Part shown: positions 48,064 to 57,520 of the stretch, in pieces
Position numbering within the stretch: the first letter of the stretch is position 1
Layout: every line of letters starts with the position of its first letter
NCBI RefSeq assembly: GCF_048544455.1
Contig: NC_133528.1
Coordinates: 50,334,293 to 50,398,292, forward strand
Source: Silene latifolia
Taxonomy: Eukaryota; Streptophyta; Magnoliopsida; Caryophyllales; Caryophyllaceae
DNA: 64,000 nucleotides
Direction: 5' to 3'
Position numbers and translations under genes: made by a program
Notes under the pieces: generated by a model
Database searches by the model: none
The model's input: the letters and a program-made list of their open reading frames with translations, nothing else
Told to the model about the DNA's origin: nothing

Positions 48064-48234
48064 GTGAGTTTAGGGTGTTCACCTCACACTTTGGGGACAA
48101 AGTGAAGATTTAAGTGTGGGGTGGGCATGAGTTGGTAAAATCATGTATATATTGTAATATATTTGTTTCATGCCTTGTATTTCAATTCAAAAAAAATGAA
48201 AAAGGAAGAAAAGAAAAGAAAAAGAAAAATTCGG

Positions 48235-48270
48235 CTAGGATGAAAACCCGAAAGGGCATCCTAGGCAAAA
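48235..48270 (+). repeat. Tetraloop hairpin 1
   Basis: CTAGGATG (48235-48242), AAAA, CCC-GAAA-GGG (48247-48256), CATCCTAG (48257-48264), then GCAAAA. Eight perfect outer pairs. Confidence 0.8.
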
Positions 48271-48288
48271 GTTGGAAAGTGGCCGAGA

Positions 48289-48324
48289 CCGGAGTGAAAA
48301 CCCGAAAGGGCACTCTGGGCAAAA
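48289..48324 (+). repeat. Tetraloop hairpin 2
   Basis: CCGGAGTG (48289-48296), AAAA, CCC-GAAA-GGG (48301-48310), CACTCTGG (48311-48318), then GCAAAA. Seven Watson-Crick pairs and one G-U; the stem sequence is unlike hairpin 1. Confidence 0.8.
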
Positions 48325-48369
48325 TGAAAAAAAGAGTGCGAGCCACGAGAGTAGAGGTGAGGAAAATAA

Positions 48370-48405
48370 CTAAACCGAAAATCCGAAAGGGCGGTTTAGG
48401 CAAAA
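48370..48405 (+). repeat. Tetraloop hairpin 3
   Basis: CTAAACCG (48370-48377), AAAA, TCC-GAAA-GGG (48382-48391), CGGTTTAG (48392-48399), then GCAAAA. Eight perfect outer pairs; the upper stem has a U-G. Confidence 0.8.
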
Positions 48406-49381
48406 TGAGAGAATTAGGAAAAATTGGAAAATCTTGTTGACTCTTTGAAGCCTTGAAATCATGTCACATACATGACTACTTCCATGACTACTTCCATTTG
48501 ATGGTGGTGACATAAGTGGTGGAGCTCTAGAAGGCCTGAAGGGTAGGCTAGTAGTGTGCCAAGACTAGGAGGGGGGTTTGGAAGCTTACTTTGATACTAG
48601 TGCTTGGCATACTTGTTGTTTGGGGTTGGATTGTTTTGACTTGTCTTATGCATTGTCGGGTTGGTTGAGTTGGTTATTGAGTTGTGAATTGTTGGAGTTG
48701 TGTGGAGTATGGAGGAATTTGAGGTTGCCTAATTGATAGGTTAGGAGATGCTTTGATGACTATGGTAGCCTTGTGTTGAACCAAGTGGAGTAATAAGGGG
48801 GAGTAATAAGGAGAATTTTGATGATTGTGAGTGAAAAGTGAAGGGTGAATTGGTGGATTTAGGATCATCTTAGAAGAGGGATGACATAAGGAGGACGAGT
48901 GAGAGAAGAGAGGTTAGTATTGGAGGATTTTGGGTCACTTACTCACTAGTTGGAGCCTTGAAGAAAAGTGACCATGTGATTTTAGAGAGGGATGATATAA
49001 GAAGGAAGTGTGAGATGAAGAGAGGGGAATTAGGAGCGCCCATACGGTTTCCTTAACCTAAGTGGTGATTAGATTTACTTTAGTTTGCTCGGGACGAGCA
49101 AAGGGCTAAGTGTGGGGTGTTTGATGAGCTCCTATTTCTACATTGTTTTGGCATCATTTGGAGCTCATTTGGTAACATTTGGTGACGGTTTTTGACGATT
49201 TTCACATTATTTAACCAATTCCGAATGCTTTATCATTTAGTATGATTTCTAGTGAAGAATGAGATGCCAAGAGACCAAGAGAAGCGTCCAAGGAAGAGTG
49301 AAGAACAAGCATTGAAGAAATACCATGAGGAAGTCTTCCAAGGATCAAGTAAAGCACGAAAGAAAAACGCACTCCAGGCCC

Positions 49382-49432
49382 AAACTCGCACCATGCGTGT
49401 TTCCAGACACCAGAACTCGCACCGTGCGAGTT
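49382..49432. repeat. CTCGCAC palindrome pair, copy 4 (3' LTR)
   Basis: The first palindrome has lost symmetry (CTCGCACCATGCGTG). The second is intact: AACTCGCAC-C-GTGCGAGTT (49414-49432). Confidence 0.8.
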
Positions 49433-49751
49433 TGCTGGGTTCATTCCGTTTTGTGTTACGGGTTTTTCCTTTGTTAAGCCCATGATTATTAGGTTACGTT
49501 AGACTATATATAGGATGTTTTCAAGTAAGTTAAGACATCTTATGCACACTTTTAATTAATCAAGTTGTAATTTGGGAATTATTCATCTTTTTTATTTGGG
49601 TTTAGATCTACTATGGAGAACTAATCTCCTATTCTTAATCCGGCTCAAAGGTGTAATATTTGGTTGTAAGACTCCTTAATCTTTCCTTAATTTTCATTAT
49701 CATTGTTAATCCTTTGTGCTTATTGTTTGAATTTTGGAAATCTTGTTTAAA

Positions 49752-50084
49752 TTGAGTAATTAAGTGTGATTTCCTTGTTGCTTAACTAATCAAGTTCCTT
49801 AATTTATTGTTGTTGGGATTATTAAGTGTGATTTCCTTGTAATCTCATCTTTGCAACACCTTGTTATTATGCTAATGAATGTGATTTCTTCTTGGCTTAA
49901 TTAGCAAATAAAGGATTAACTTATAATTAGGCATTAATCGTGATTTCATTGTGTCTAATTACCCCTATTGAATCTCTTGTGCTCATATCTTCTTGTTAAT
50001 TTGACCAATGTATGTGATTTCTACTTGGTAGAATTGATGAGTTGGGTTATTTGATTAAGTGTGATTTCCTTGTCATTTGGCCAT
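49752..50084 (+). repeat. Six-hairpin array, 3' LTR copy
   Basis: Same six units as at 6958-7288, about 42.79 kb downstream, with the GTGATTTC loop motif retained in all. Confidence 0.7.
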
Positions 50085-50499
50085 TATTAAGGAGATTTAA
50101 AAGATTTATCTTCACAATAGGGTGATAATATATAATTAAAGGATTGATTTTGTGGTTTTATTAACTAAAGTGTCTCACTTTATTGAGTCGGATTAAGTTT
50201 CTCTCAAATTTGATAAATTTCCATCTTAAAACTCACTTGTCTGATTACTTGTTGCTTACTCTTGTTTGAATTTCCTTTTGTTGTCCTTACCAAATACCCC
50301 CCTTTTTACATATTTGTTGTTACTTTGTCACAATTGTTCTAATTGCTCTTTTAATTTCACTATTGCAAAACCCCCCTTCTCTTGGGTTCGATCTCTTGCT
50401 TACTACTTTACTAGTTTAGAATTAGTGTTAATTAATATGCTTTGTGGTATATAAATTGTTAATTTGGCCGTCTTAAATAGCGACATTTTAGGCGTGTCA

Positions 50500-50589
50500 C
50501 CCCTTCTCCGCCTTGACCTCGTTGCATTCATGTGAACCCAACCAATCACAGGCCTTTCTCCTATCGAGTTATATATCTCCTATCTTTTA
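50500..50589. other. Right flank of Athila
   Basis: Short non-coding stretch between the Athila 3' LTR and a MITE. Confidence 0.5.
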
Positions 50590-50848
50590 CTTCCTCCGTT
50601 CCATTGAATTGTTTACGTTTGCTTTTTGGGCACTATTCATAAGTGAGAAGAATTTTCAGTACAACTTCTAATGTATAACTTAAAAGATAGTCATGTGAGA
50701 TCTTGTTTAAATTGTCTTACGGAGTACATTATGAATATAAAATTTTTATAATTTTTAATAATATGTAACTAAAGATACGAACAAAAGAAAACAAGCATTG
50801 GCATACGTGCATAAAGCAAACGTAAACTATCATATGGAACGGAGGAAG
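50590..50848. mobile_element. Stowaway-like MITE (259 bp)
   Basis: Inverted ends CTTCCTCCGTTCCATTGAA and, on the other strand, CTTCCTCCGTTCCATATGA, extending to GTTTACGTTTGC. TA duplication at 50588-50589 and 50849-50850. Confidence 0.8.
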
Positions 50849-51353
50849 TACCTTTTACTTGCTTGCTTTGCTTATTAGTAGTTGTTTGCTTAATCTTGTT
50901 TTAACTCTCATTCGATTTAGTTGGCTCAATTCAAACCCAAATATTTGTGACCTAACATAAATTATTACAAAATCCCAAATAGCATCCTTATTCTCCTGTC
51001 TTTGTAGAGCCTTTACTGCCTTAGGTATTGTTGGTGACTTGTTTTATTAGAAACCTACCACAATTCCTACATCACATACAAATAAGTGATGCCTCTCTTT
51101 TGGTAGTAGCGTTGTTACTGACTTTTGATTTTTCTTCTTTTTTTTTTTTTCTCGTTTTGATTTCCATTGGTTCACCAAAACAAAAAAAAACAAAAAAAAA
51201 AATAATATTGATATCTATCAAATTTTTTGATGTAATTATTTTGTCCATTATATAATTATTTTGAACGTATATATATTTTGAACTTTTTTATCATAATTTT
51301 AACTGTAGACGCGTGTATTGTATACACTTTACATGTATAATTTTCATAAATTA
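50849..51353. other. Intergenic, AT-rich
   Basis: No gene seen. T and A runs (51137-51200) and no usable open frame. Confidence 0.5.
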
Positions 51354-51380
51354 CTAGTTTGGATGTCCGTGCGTTGCAAC
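51354..51380 (-). mobile_element. Helitron 3' terminus, reversed
   Basis: A then CTAG (51354-51357) is followed inside by CCGTGC-GTT-GCAACGG, a hairpin with one bulged A. It reads as a Helitron 3' end on the minus strand, the body lying to the right. Confidence 0.55.
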
Positions 51381-51534
51381 GGGGTAATTAACTTAGTTAA
51401 AAAAAATTGGTTATAGGTCTTAATATTTACATCTTATGTCTAATCATTTATTTAGATATGATCAAAAGTCAAAACATCTTATTTAAGAGACGCAAAAGAT
51501 GTTAGGTTGATAACTAAGTTCCAAGGATGCCTCA

Positions 51535-51586
51535 TATTTATAATCATAAGACCACTACATCTTATATTAATCTTTCGATGTGGGAC
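51535..51586 (-). promoter_or_regulatory. snRNA-type promoter module A
   Basis: On the minus strand GTCCCACATCG (51586-51576) is followed after 33 nt by TATAAATA (51542-51535). The plant snRNA upstream element is RTCCCACATCG, with a TATA box about 33-35 bp downstream in Pol II-type genes. Confidence 0.5.
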
Positions 51587-52693
51587 AATTCTATTATTTT
51601 TATATAATCCTACATTATTTTTCAATGTGAGACATATAACATACTAAGAAGTACACAATTTTATATATGTACAAATTGTATGAAATTTATACGCTAATGA
51701 TATCATTTTTACCACGAATCAAATTATGTTATTTTCATAATTTTCTTAATGCTGTTTTTTTGCCAAATGAAATGTAAAATTTTTTATATAAAAATTAGAA
51801 ATATCACTTGAATATAATATAGGAAATAAATTTTATAATAATTAAAAGATTCTCCACTTTATTTTTTACATCAAAAAATATTATTTATAATACTTTCCTG
51901 AATTAATTTTTAAAATCACCTCACCTTATGATAATTTTCTGATGTGGGACAATTCAACTATTTATATGTAGTATATTTACCACACCTACATTATTTTTCA
52001 ATGTGGGACAAATAACACACGTAAAAGTACACCATCTTTTTTGCACCTATTTCGATATCCAACTCTATTTAATAATAAGAAAATATTATACTATCTATTT
52101 ATATTCGTACGTTTTTTTCCATTTTTTATCATAATTAAAATATGTACAAATGATATAATTTAAATTACATTTTTTTTTCCGAATACGACTTTTAAGATGT
52201 AATTGAGGGAGCAATAGAATGTATAAACAAATGCAAAATATTTCCTTTTTCTGGTGCGATTTTGATTAATGGTTAAAAATTATGATGTATTTTAGTTACT
52301 CAAATGTAATGGGGCATAATAATTACCTATATTTGAAAGTTAAAAAGATTTAATTCTACAATTTATCAAAGTAAAAAAGCTCATTATTGATTTGTTTGTG
52401 GATTTAAGATCTTTTTATGCAACACTTGATTGTATTATAATTCATAAATTTTCTATTTTAGTGCAGAGATTATCATTATATGACACAAACAAATTTATGT
52501 ATATTTAGCACCCATTTTATTTTTTAATTATGACTTTGTATAATCGCTTTTATAAATATCTACGTGATTAATATTTGTATGATATTGTTGTAACTAAGGT
52601 TTGTCGTTAATACAAACTCTTATAAGAACTTTCTAAGATAATTTGTAAGCGATTCAAAAGATTTTGGGTTTATACCCCCTAAGTTATGACTCA

Positions 52694-52744
52694 TATTTAT
52701 AATCATGTGATACCTCACCTCATGATAATCTTCTAATGTGGGAC
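52694..52744 (-). promoter_or_regulatory. snRNA-type promoter module C
   Basis: GTCCCACATTA (one mismatch to the upstream element) then TATAAATA after 32 nt. Confidence 0.4.
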
Positions 52745-53231
52745 AATTCAACTATTTATATGTAGTATATTTACCACACCTGCATTATTTTTCAATGTGG
52801 GACGAACAATATACTTAGAAATACACCATCTTTTTCACACCTAATTCGACATCTAACCCAGTTTAATAATAATAATCAAATACTATAGGAGTACTATTTA
52901 TTAATATTCGTATAGTACATTTTTTTAACTTCTTATCGTAATTAAAAAATGTGCAAATAATATGATACTATATTCTAATGCTAGCATTTATTTACCACGA
53001 ATCTAATTATATAATTTTTCAAAAAAAAAAAATTATGTTACTTTTTTGCTAAATGAGATGTATAAGTTTTTATATAAAAATTATAAACACCACTTGGACA
53101 TAATATAAAAAATATATACTTCGTATATCATATCGTGGTGTTAATTATATAAACTCTTAAGAGCTCTCCAAGACAATGCTTAAGAGACTCAGAAGGTTTT
53201 GGGTTTGTATTTAGGTTCTAAGGATGCCTTC

Positions 53232-53282
53232 TATTTATAATCATATGATCACCCACCTTATGCTAAACTTTCGATGTGGGAC
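53232..53282 (-). promoter_or_regulatory. snRNA-type promoter module D
   Basis: GTCCCACATCG (53282-53272) then TATAAATA (53239-53232) after 32 nt. A second box, GTCCCACATTG, lies about 50 bp upstream. Confidence 0.5.
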
Positions 53283-53424
53283 AATTCTATTATTTATACG
53301 TAATATATTCACCACACCAACATATTTTTCAATGTGGGACAAATAACATACTTAGAAACACACCATCTTTTTCGCACATAATTCGACATCTAACCCAGGT
53401 TAATAATAATGAGCAAATACTATA

Positions 53425-53678
53425 CTCCCTCGATTCAAGACCAAATACAACATTCTTTTTTTTACACCATTCATGAACAAATAAAATCTTTACGATTCCT
53501 TGCAATATGTAAGACAAAATATGGTCATGTGGGATCTTATTTGATTCACTTATAAATTACAATGAGAATATCAAACTTTAAATTTTTTATAATGTAAACT
53601 TAAAAATATTTACGTTGTAATTTGTGTCTTGGCAAGTGTGTAAATGAAAATGTTGTATTTGGTCTTGAATGGAGGGAG
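53425..53678. mobile_element. Stowaway-type MITE (254 bp)
   Basis: Ends CTCCCTCGATTCAAGACCAA and, inverted, CTCCCTCCATTCAAGACCAA. TA duplication at 53423-53424 and 53679-53680. It is inserted in one copy of the minus-strand repeat. Confidence 0.88.
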
Positions 53679-53909
53679 TACTATTTATTAATATTCGCAC
53701 GTTTTTTTATAATATTTTTTTGGCAAATGAGATGTATAAGTTTTTATATAAAGATTATAAACATCACTTGAATATAATACATAATATAGAAAAAATATGT
53801 ATATATCATACTGTGAAGATAATGATATAAACTCTTAAGAGATCTCCAAAACAATACTTAAGAGACTCAAAAGGTTTTTGGTTGGTATATAGGTTCCAAT
53901 GATGACTCC

Positions 53910-53960
53910 TATTTATAATCATAGGATCACTCAATTTATGTTAATCTTTCGATGTGGGAC
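53910..53960 (-). promoter_or_regulatory. snRNA-type promoter module E
   Basis: GTCCCACATCG (53960-53950) then TATAAATA (53917-53910) after 32 nt. Confidence 0.5.
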
Positions 53961-54358
53961 AATTATATAATTTATATGTATTATAATCACCACACTAACA
54001 TTGTTTTTCAATGTGGACATATAACATATTAAAAGAAGTACACCATCTTTAATACTCGTATGTGCAAATCATATGAAATCTATACTCTAATGAAAGCATT
54101 TTTTACCACGAATCTAATTATATTATTTTCATAATTTTTATAACAACATTTTTTTGCCAGATAAAATGTCAAAGTTTTTATATAAAAATTAGAAACTTCT
54201 CATGAATATAAAATAGGAAATATAGATATTATAATAATTAAAAGATTCTCTACTTTATTTTTTATGTGGAAAATATTATTTATGAAACTTTCCTAAATTA
54301 ATTTTTGATGATGTGGACGCTCTAGAATCGCTCGAAAAAACTCTCTTTTATATATATA

Positions 54359-54388
54359 CTAGATTTAATGCCCGTGCGATGCACGGGC
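54359..54388 (-). mobile_element. Helitron 3' terminus, reversed
   Basis: CTAG (54359-54362) after A, then the perfect 8-bp hairpin GCCCGTGC-GAT-GCACGGGC (54370-54388). The Helitron body lies to the right. Confidence 0.7.
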
Positions 54389-56754
54389 CATTTGTAATAT
54401 TCTGTATCGTGAAGCACCGTTGAACGTCAAGTTATAAAATAACCACTACAATGTCAACTCTCTCGTCTAAAAACAGGCCAGACCATGTGAATTCCAAAGT
54501 CTAAAAAGGAAAACCCAAATCAAAACAATTTGAAAATTTAACGTGCTTAGACGAACTCTTACTCCGAAATTATTATTGATTAAGTCATGGTTTATAATAT
54601 AATATACTTTCTCTATGCCCAATCATTTATTTGTCTTGATTAAAATACTTAAAAAAAAAATAAACAAATAATTGAGATAAAAGAAGTACGTCAGGATACA
54701 ATGTTATAGCCAAAATCTACGACGATTTTGTGTTCAAACAAATATTTTACCCACTATAGATAGTACCTCACCTTTTCTCACCATACCGACAATGATATAA
54801 TATTTGAATGATCTTAAAGTATATGATCTAAATTATATGTTACTGTTTGAATTGGTCACCAAAGTGATATAAAGCTAAGATTTTATTAACTAACAAAGTG
54901 ATATGGCTCTAAAAATAAATAAATAATGGTGATACTTTTGCCAACATGAAAGCTTAGCTTATTATCATAGGAAACCATATCATTACGTACACACTTGCTA
55001 AAAAGAGCAATAATAAGCACATGAATAAATAGTGGTGATGATCGCACCAAAAAATAAATAAATAATGGTGATGAAGTAAATATGTAACCTACCAAGTAAA
55101 CAAATAGAAGCATGTATAATCATACTTAGCCTAATTAAATTTAATGAAAATTTGTTAATCAGTGATATAAAACGTTAATTAAAAAAATTAATTTAGTACT
55201 TTTAAATAAATGCAAAACCAACGTCTTATGTATAAATATTTATGAATTTGAGTAAACCGTATCGACATAACAACACTTTATGTATAAAAATAGACAGAGT
55301 ATATGAATTTGAGTCAATTATACAAAAAACAACCATACGTAAAGAAGAGTCATAGCTAGAGTTGATTAGTTTATAGAAGTTTAATTTTTGTGAGGTGATT
55401 TATTCAAGATCAAGCTCTATTCTCATATATGTATATATAGATCAATATACTACTTTTACAGAATCCAACTTTTACATCTCTCTCTTGTGCAATATTATGG
55501 AATCAAACTACCATAAGCTTGCTAAATTTGTTGTGGAGAAAAAATATATGGAGTACAATATTTTCACATTTGTTGTCTATCATAGTGCCCATAAGCACTT
55601 CTCTGTGGATTATGAGACATATACTCTGTAGTTGCTATTCTATCATATAAGATTCTATGATGAGAATCCATTGACGGCAAAACAATATCAATACCTGTCC
55701 AAGCTAATTATTATAAGATGATTCACAAAGTAAAGATTCACAAAGTAAAGCGTTCCTGTTTCACCATATGTAGTTGAGTTTGCCATGGAGCACGAATTTA
55801 ATGACTTTAAGAAGACTTTCCGTTTTTATATTTAGTTAATATTTGTGTTATTGTATCTCCTAATTTGTCGTCAACTAATTAGATAAAATCTCCTTGTAGG
55901 ATACTATCTAGCAAATAATTTGTGTACTTATACAGTTATCCCTTACTGATTCATCAATGAAAGGCAAGCATAGTACTCCGTAATCTTTTAAACCCGTTAA
56001 CCAACATATAAATAGCTGATATTTAAAAATTGTATAAACCTATTACATAAGTCAATGGACCACTTATGAATAATCGTATAACATGATTAATTGGAACTGA
56101 CAAATGAATCTAAGTCTTGCCACAATAATTTTAAAATCCGTTTCAATTTTAATGAACTTACAAATTTCTTTTCCGATGTCTCTTCAATAAACAACATATT
56201 GAGTAATTACATAAATATTAAGAAATATGAGCTAGTAACAAAGTTTTTGCTATGATAAAAACTAAAAAGTGGATAAAAGATAAAAATACCTTATAAAGAA
56301 GTTGACAAAATCCGTCCAATGCATGAAATATGTGCAATATAATCAATTCCCTGCAGATTCATCATTAAAAAACATTAATCTTAAGAGCATCAAAATATCA
56401 ATAGAAATAATATCATATTTACAAACATGTAAAAATAAAGTACAGCATGATGAACACAAAATAATGCATATATCATATGAAGCTAATGTCCTGTCGAGAG
56501 AAAAAGAATTTGCATAGGAATCATAAATAGCAAAATTAAGAAGATATACGGCTAGACGAAGCTTTCAGAGTGCTATTATATGAGTTTTTGTCAATATCAT
56601 AGTTTATATATAAGCCTATAAAGAGTCCTGGTTATCATCATTTTCCTATCATTAAGGTGATGAATTATATCTCCATTTAAATTCTAGTTTATGGCACGAA
56701 GAGTATGTATGCAGGTAGGAGTTGAATTCAAAGCTGTACTACCAATAATTAGAC
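54389..56754. other. Intergenic, AT-rich
   Basis: No recognised gene. A small plus-strand frame from ATG 55497 to TAG (55629-55631; 44 codons, MESNYHKLAKFVVEKKYMEY at its start) follows a TATATATAG at about 55432. The same frame reads on after the stop for about 30 more codons. It could be a relic of a small gene, but I cannot name it. Confidence 0.4.
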
Positions 56755-56788
56755 ATTTATATTTATATTTATATTTATATTTATATTA
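56755..56788. repeat. (ATATTT)n microsatellite
   Basis: Five or so tandem copies of a 6-bp AT unit. A GATA run lies nearby (56866-56882). Confidence 0.85.
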
Positions 56789-56916
56789 GTAATTAATACT
56801 TGACAATTTTTTAAAAGTTGGACTCTTTGTAATCGCTCGAAAAAAGCTTCATTTATTAATATAGATAGATAGATGGATAGATATAGATTGTACATAAAAC
56901 ATAATAAAAAGTAGAC

Positions 56917-56946
56917 CCGTGTAATTATTATACGGAATTGCACTAG
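56917..56946 (+). mobile_element. Helitron 3' terminus
   Basis: CCGTGTAAT-T-ATTATACGG (one G-T wobble) then 7 nt and CTAG-T. The upstream block CTCTTTGTAATCGCTCGAAA (about 56823) resembles sequence near 2130 and 54331, suggesting one family. Confidence 0.55.
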
Positions 56947-57451
56947 TAAGTGTCACAACTCACAACCAACTACCATAGTTCAAAAATTCAAAGAGGGGAC
57001 GTGAATGAAAAGTTCATCAATAAAATTAGAAATGGTCTTATATAGCAAAATTAGTAAATCTTTACGTGAATCATCCCCATCCTCGTTTCTCAAATCTTCT
57101 CTTCTTTCACTTGTCGCACTTCTTTGCTTTTGATAACTCACTTCGTGTCAGTCAATAGTTTACATTTAATTTATTTCCCCTCATAAAAAAAAGCAAATGT
57201 AAACTATTCACTGGAACAGATTAAGTAGGTATTTTTGTTTTGATTTAGTGCCATTTTAGACTCTAGAACAGATTAAGTATAGCTATTTTTGTTTTGATTT
57301 AGTGCCATTTTAGACTCTAGATACTGTGTACGCAGTATATCCATCAGATTACTTGGGTTATATCAGTGTGATTACATGCATTTATTTGTTATTTGTTAAT
57401 ATCTACTGAATACTTGTCCTAAATAAACTTTTATGCCTTCAACTCAAAACA
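56947..57451. other. 5' flank of the aspartic protease gene
   Basis: Non-coding. It contains a two-copy tandem repeat (57214-57319) and an imperfect MITE-like inverted repeat around GTTTACATTT/AAATGTAAAC (57168-57208). Confidence 0.5.
57214..57319. repeat. Tandem duplication of about 53 bp
   Basis: Units 57214-57265 and 57266-57319, both beginning GAACAGATTAAGTA and ending TTTTAGACTCTA. It lies about 130 bp before the protease TATA box, so it could affect promoter elements. Confidence 0.85.
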
Positions 57452-57458
57452 TATATAA
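57452..57458 (+). promoter_or_regulatory. TATA box of the aspartic protease gene
   Basis: TATATAA followed by ATG, 63 bp before the start codon at 57521, which would give a 5' leader of about 30 nt. Confidence 0.5.
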
Positions 57459-57520
57459 ATGTAGTGTCAATATGTTCATTGATCATTACCAAAGCTAGCA
57501 AAATTAAGCTACTCTTGACA

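Larger units (their letters stand above)
48064..49121 (+). other. Athila 3' UTR and polypurine tract
   Basis: Non-coding. It starts with GTGGGG-rich sequence (48116-48125) and a purine-rich run (48190-48229). Three GAAA-tetraloop hairpins follow (48235-48405). The polypurine tract AAGTGTGGGGTGT lies against the 3' LTR (about 49108-49120). A Lys/Arg-rich frame at 48114-48440 overlaps the hairpins and is not considered a gene. Confidence 0.75.
6328..50499 (+). mobile_element. Athila-type Ty3/gypsy retrotransposon, split by four guests
   Basis: Two LTRs bound a 44-kb unit that starts TGATGAG and ends GTGTCA. Host pieces, in order: 5' LTR; tRNA-Asp primer site; gag-protease (7916-10258); protease-RT linker (16151-16956); RT-RNase H-integrase (19511-21464); integrase end (30234-30758); spacer (30759-31361 and 46110-46509); Athila ORF (46510-48063); 3' UTR and purine tract; 3' LTR. 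About 16 kb belongs to the host and the rest to guests, each flanked by a 5-bp repeat of host sequence. The Athila lineage is inferred from the primer site, gag type, the extra ORF after pol, and long LTRs. All coding parts are interrupted by stops or frameshifts. Confidence 0.88.
49122..50499 (+). repeat. Athila 3' LTR (1378 bp)
   Basis: Partner of 6328-7756. It contains the palindrome pair (49382-49432, first member decayed) and the six-hairpin array (49752-50084). It ends GTGTCA; the next bases, CCCCTT, match the left flank CCCTT with one extra C. Confidence 0.92.
51381..54358 (-). repeat. Repeated minus-strand unit, about five diverged copies
   Basis: A unit of several hundred bp recurs, with landmarks CGATGTGGGACAATT, TTTTTCAATGTGGGAC and AAACTCTTAAGAG...CTTAAGAGACTCA. 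Copies of the first landmark are near 51576, 51940, 52734, 53272 and 53950. It lies between two reversed Helitron ends, so it may be Helitron interior. No protein-coding frame. Confidence 0.65.

Noticed and set aside
48114..48440. Lys/Arg-rich open frame in the Athila 3' UTR
   Set aside because: It spans the three hairpins and a purine run; composition explains the frame, and no domain is visible.
55497..55631. Small cystatin-like gene
   Set aside because: A vague resemblance around LAKFVVEK is too short; the QxVxG loop is missing and the frame stops after 44 codons.
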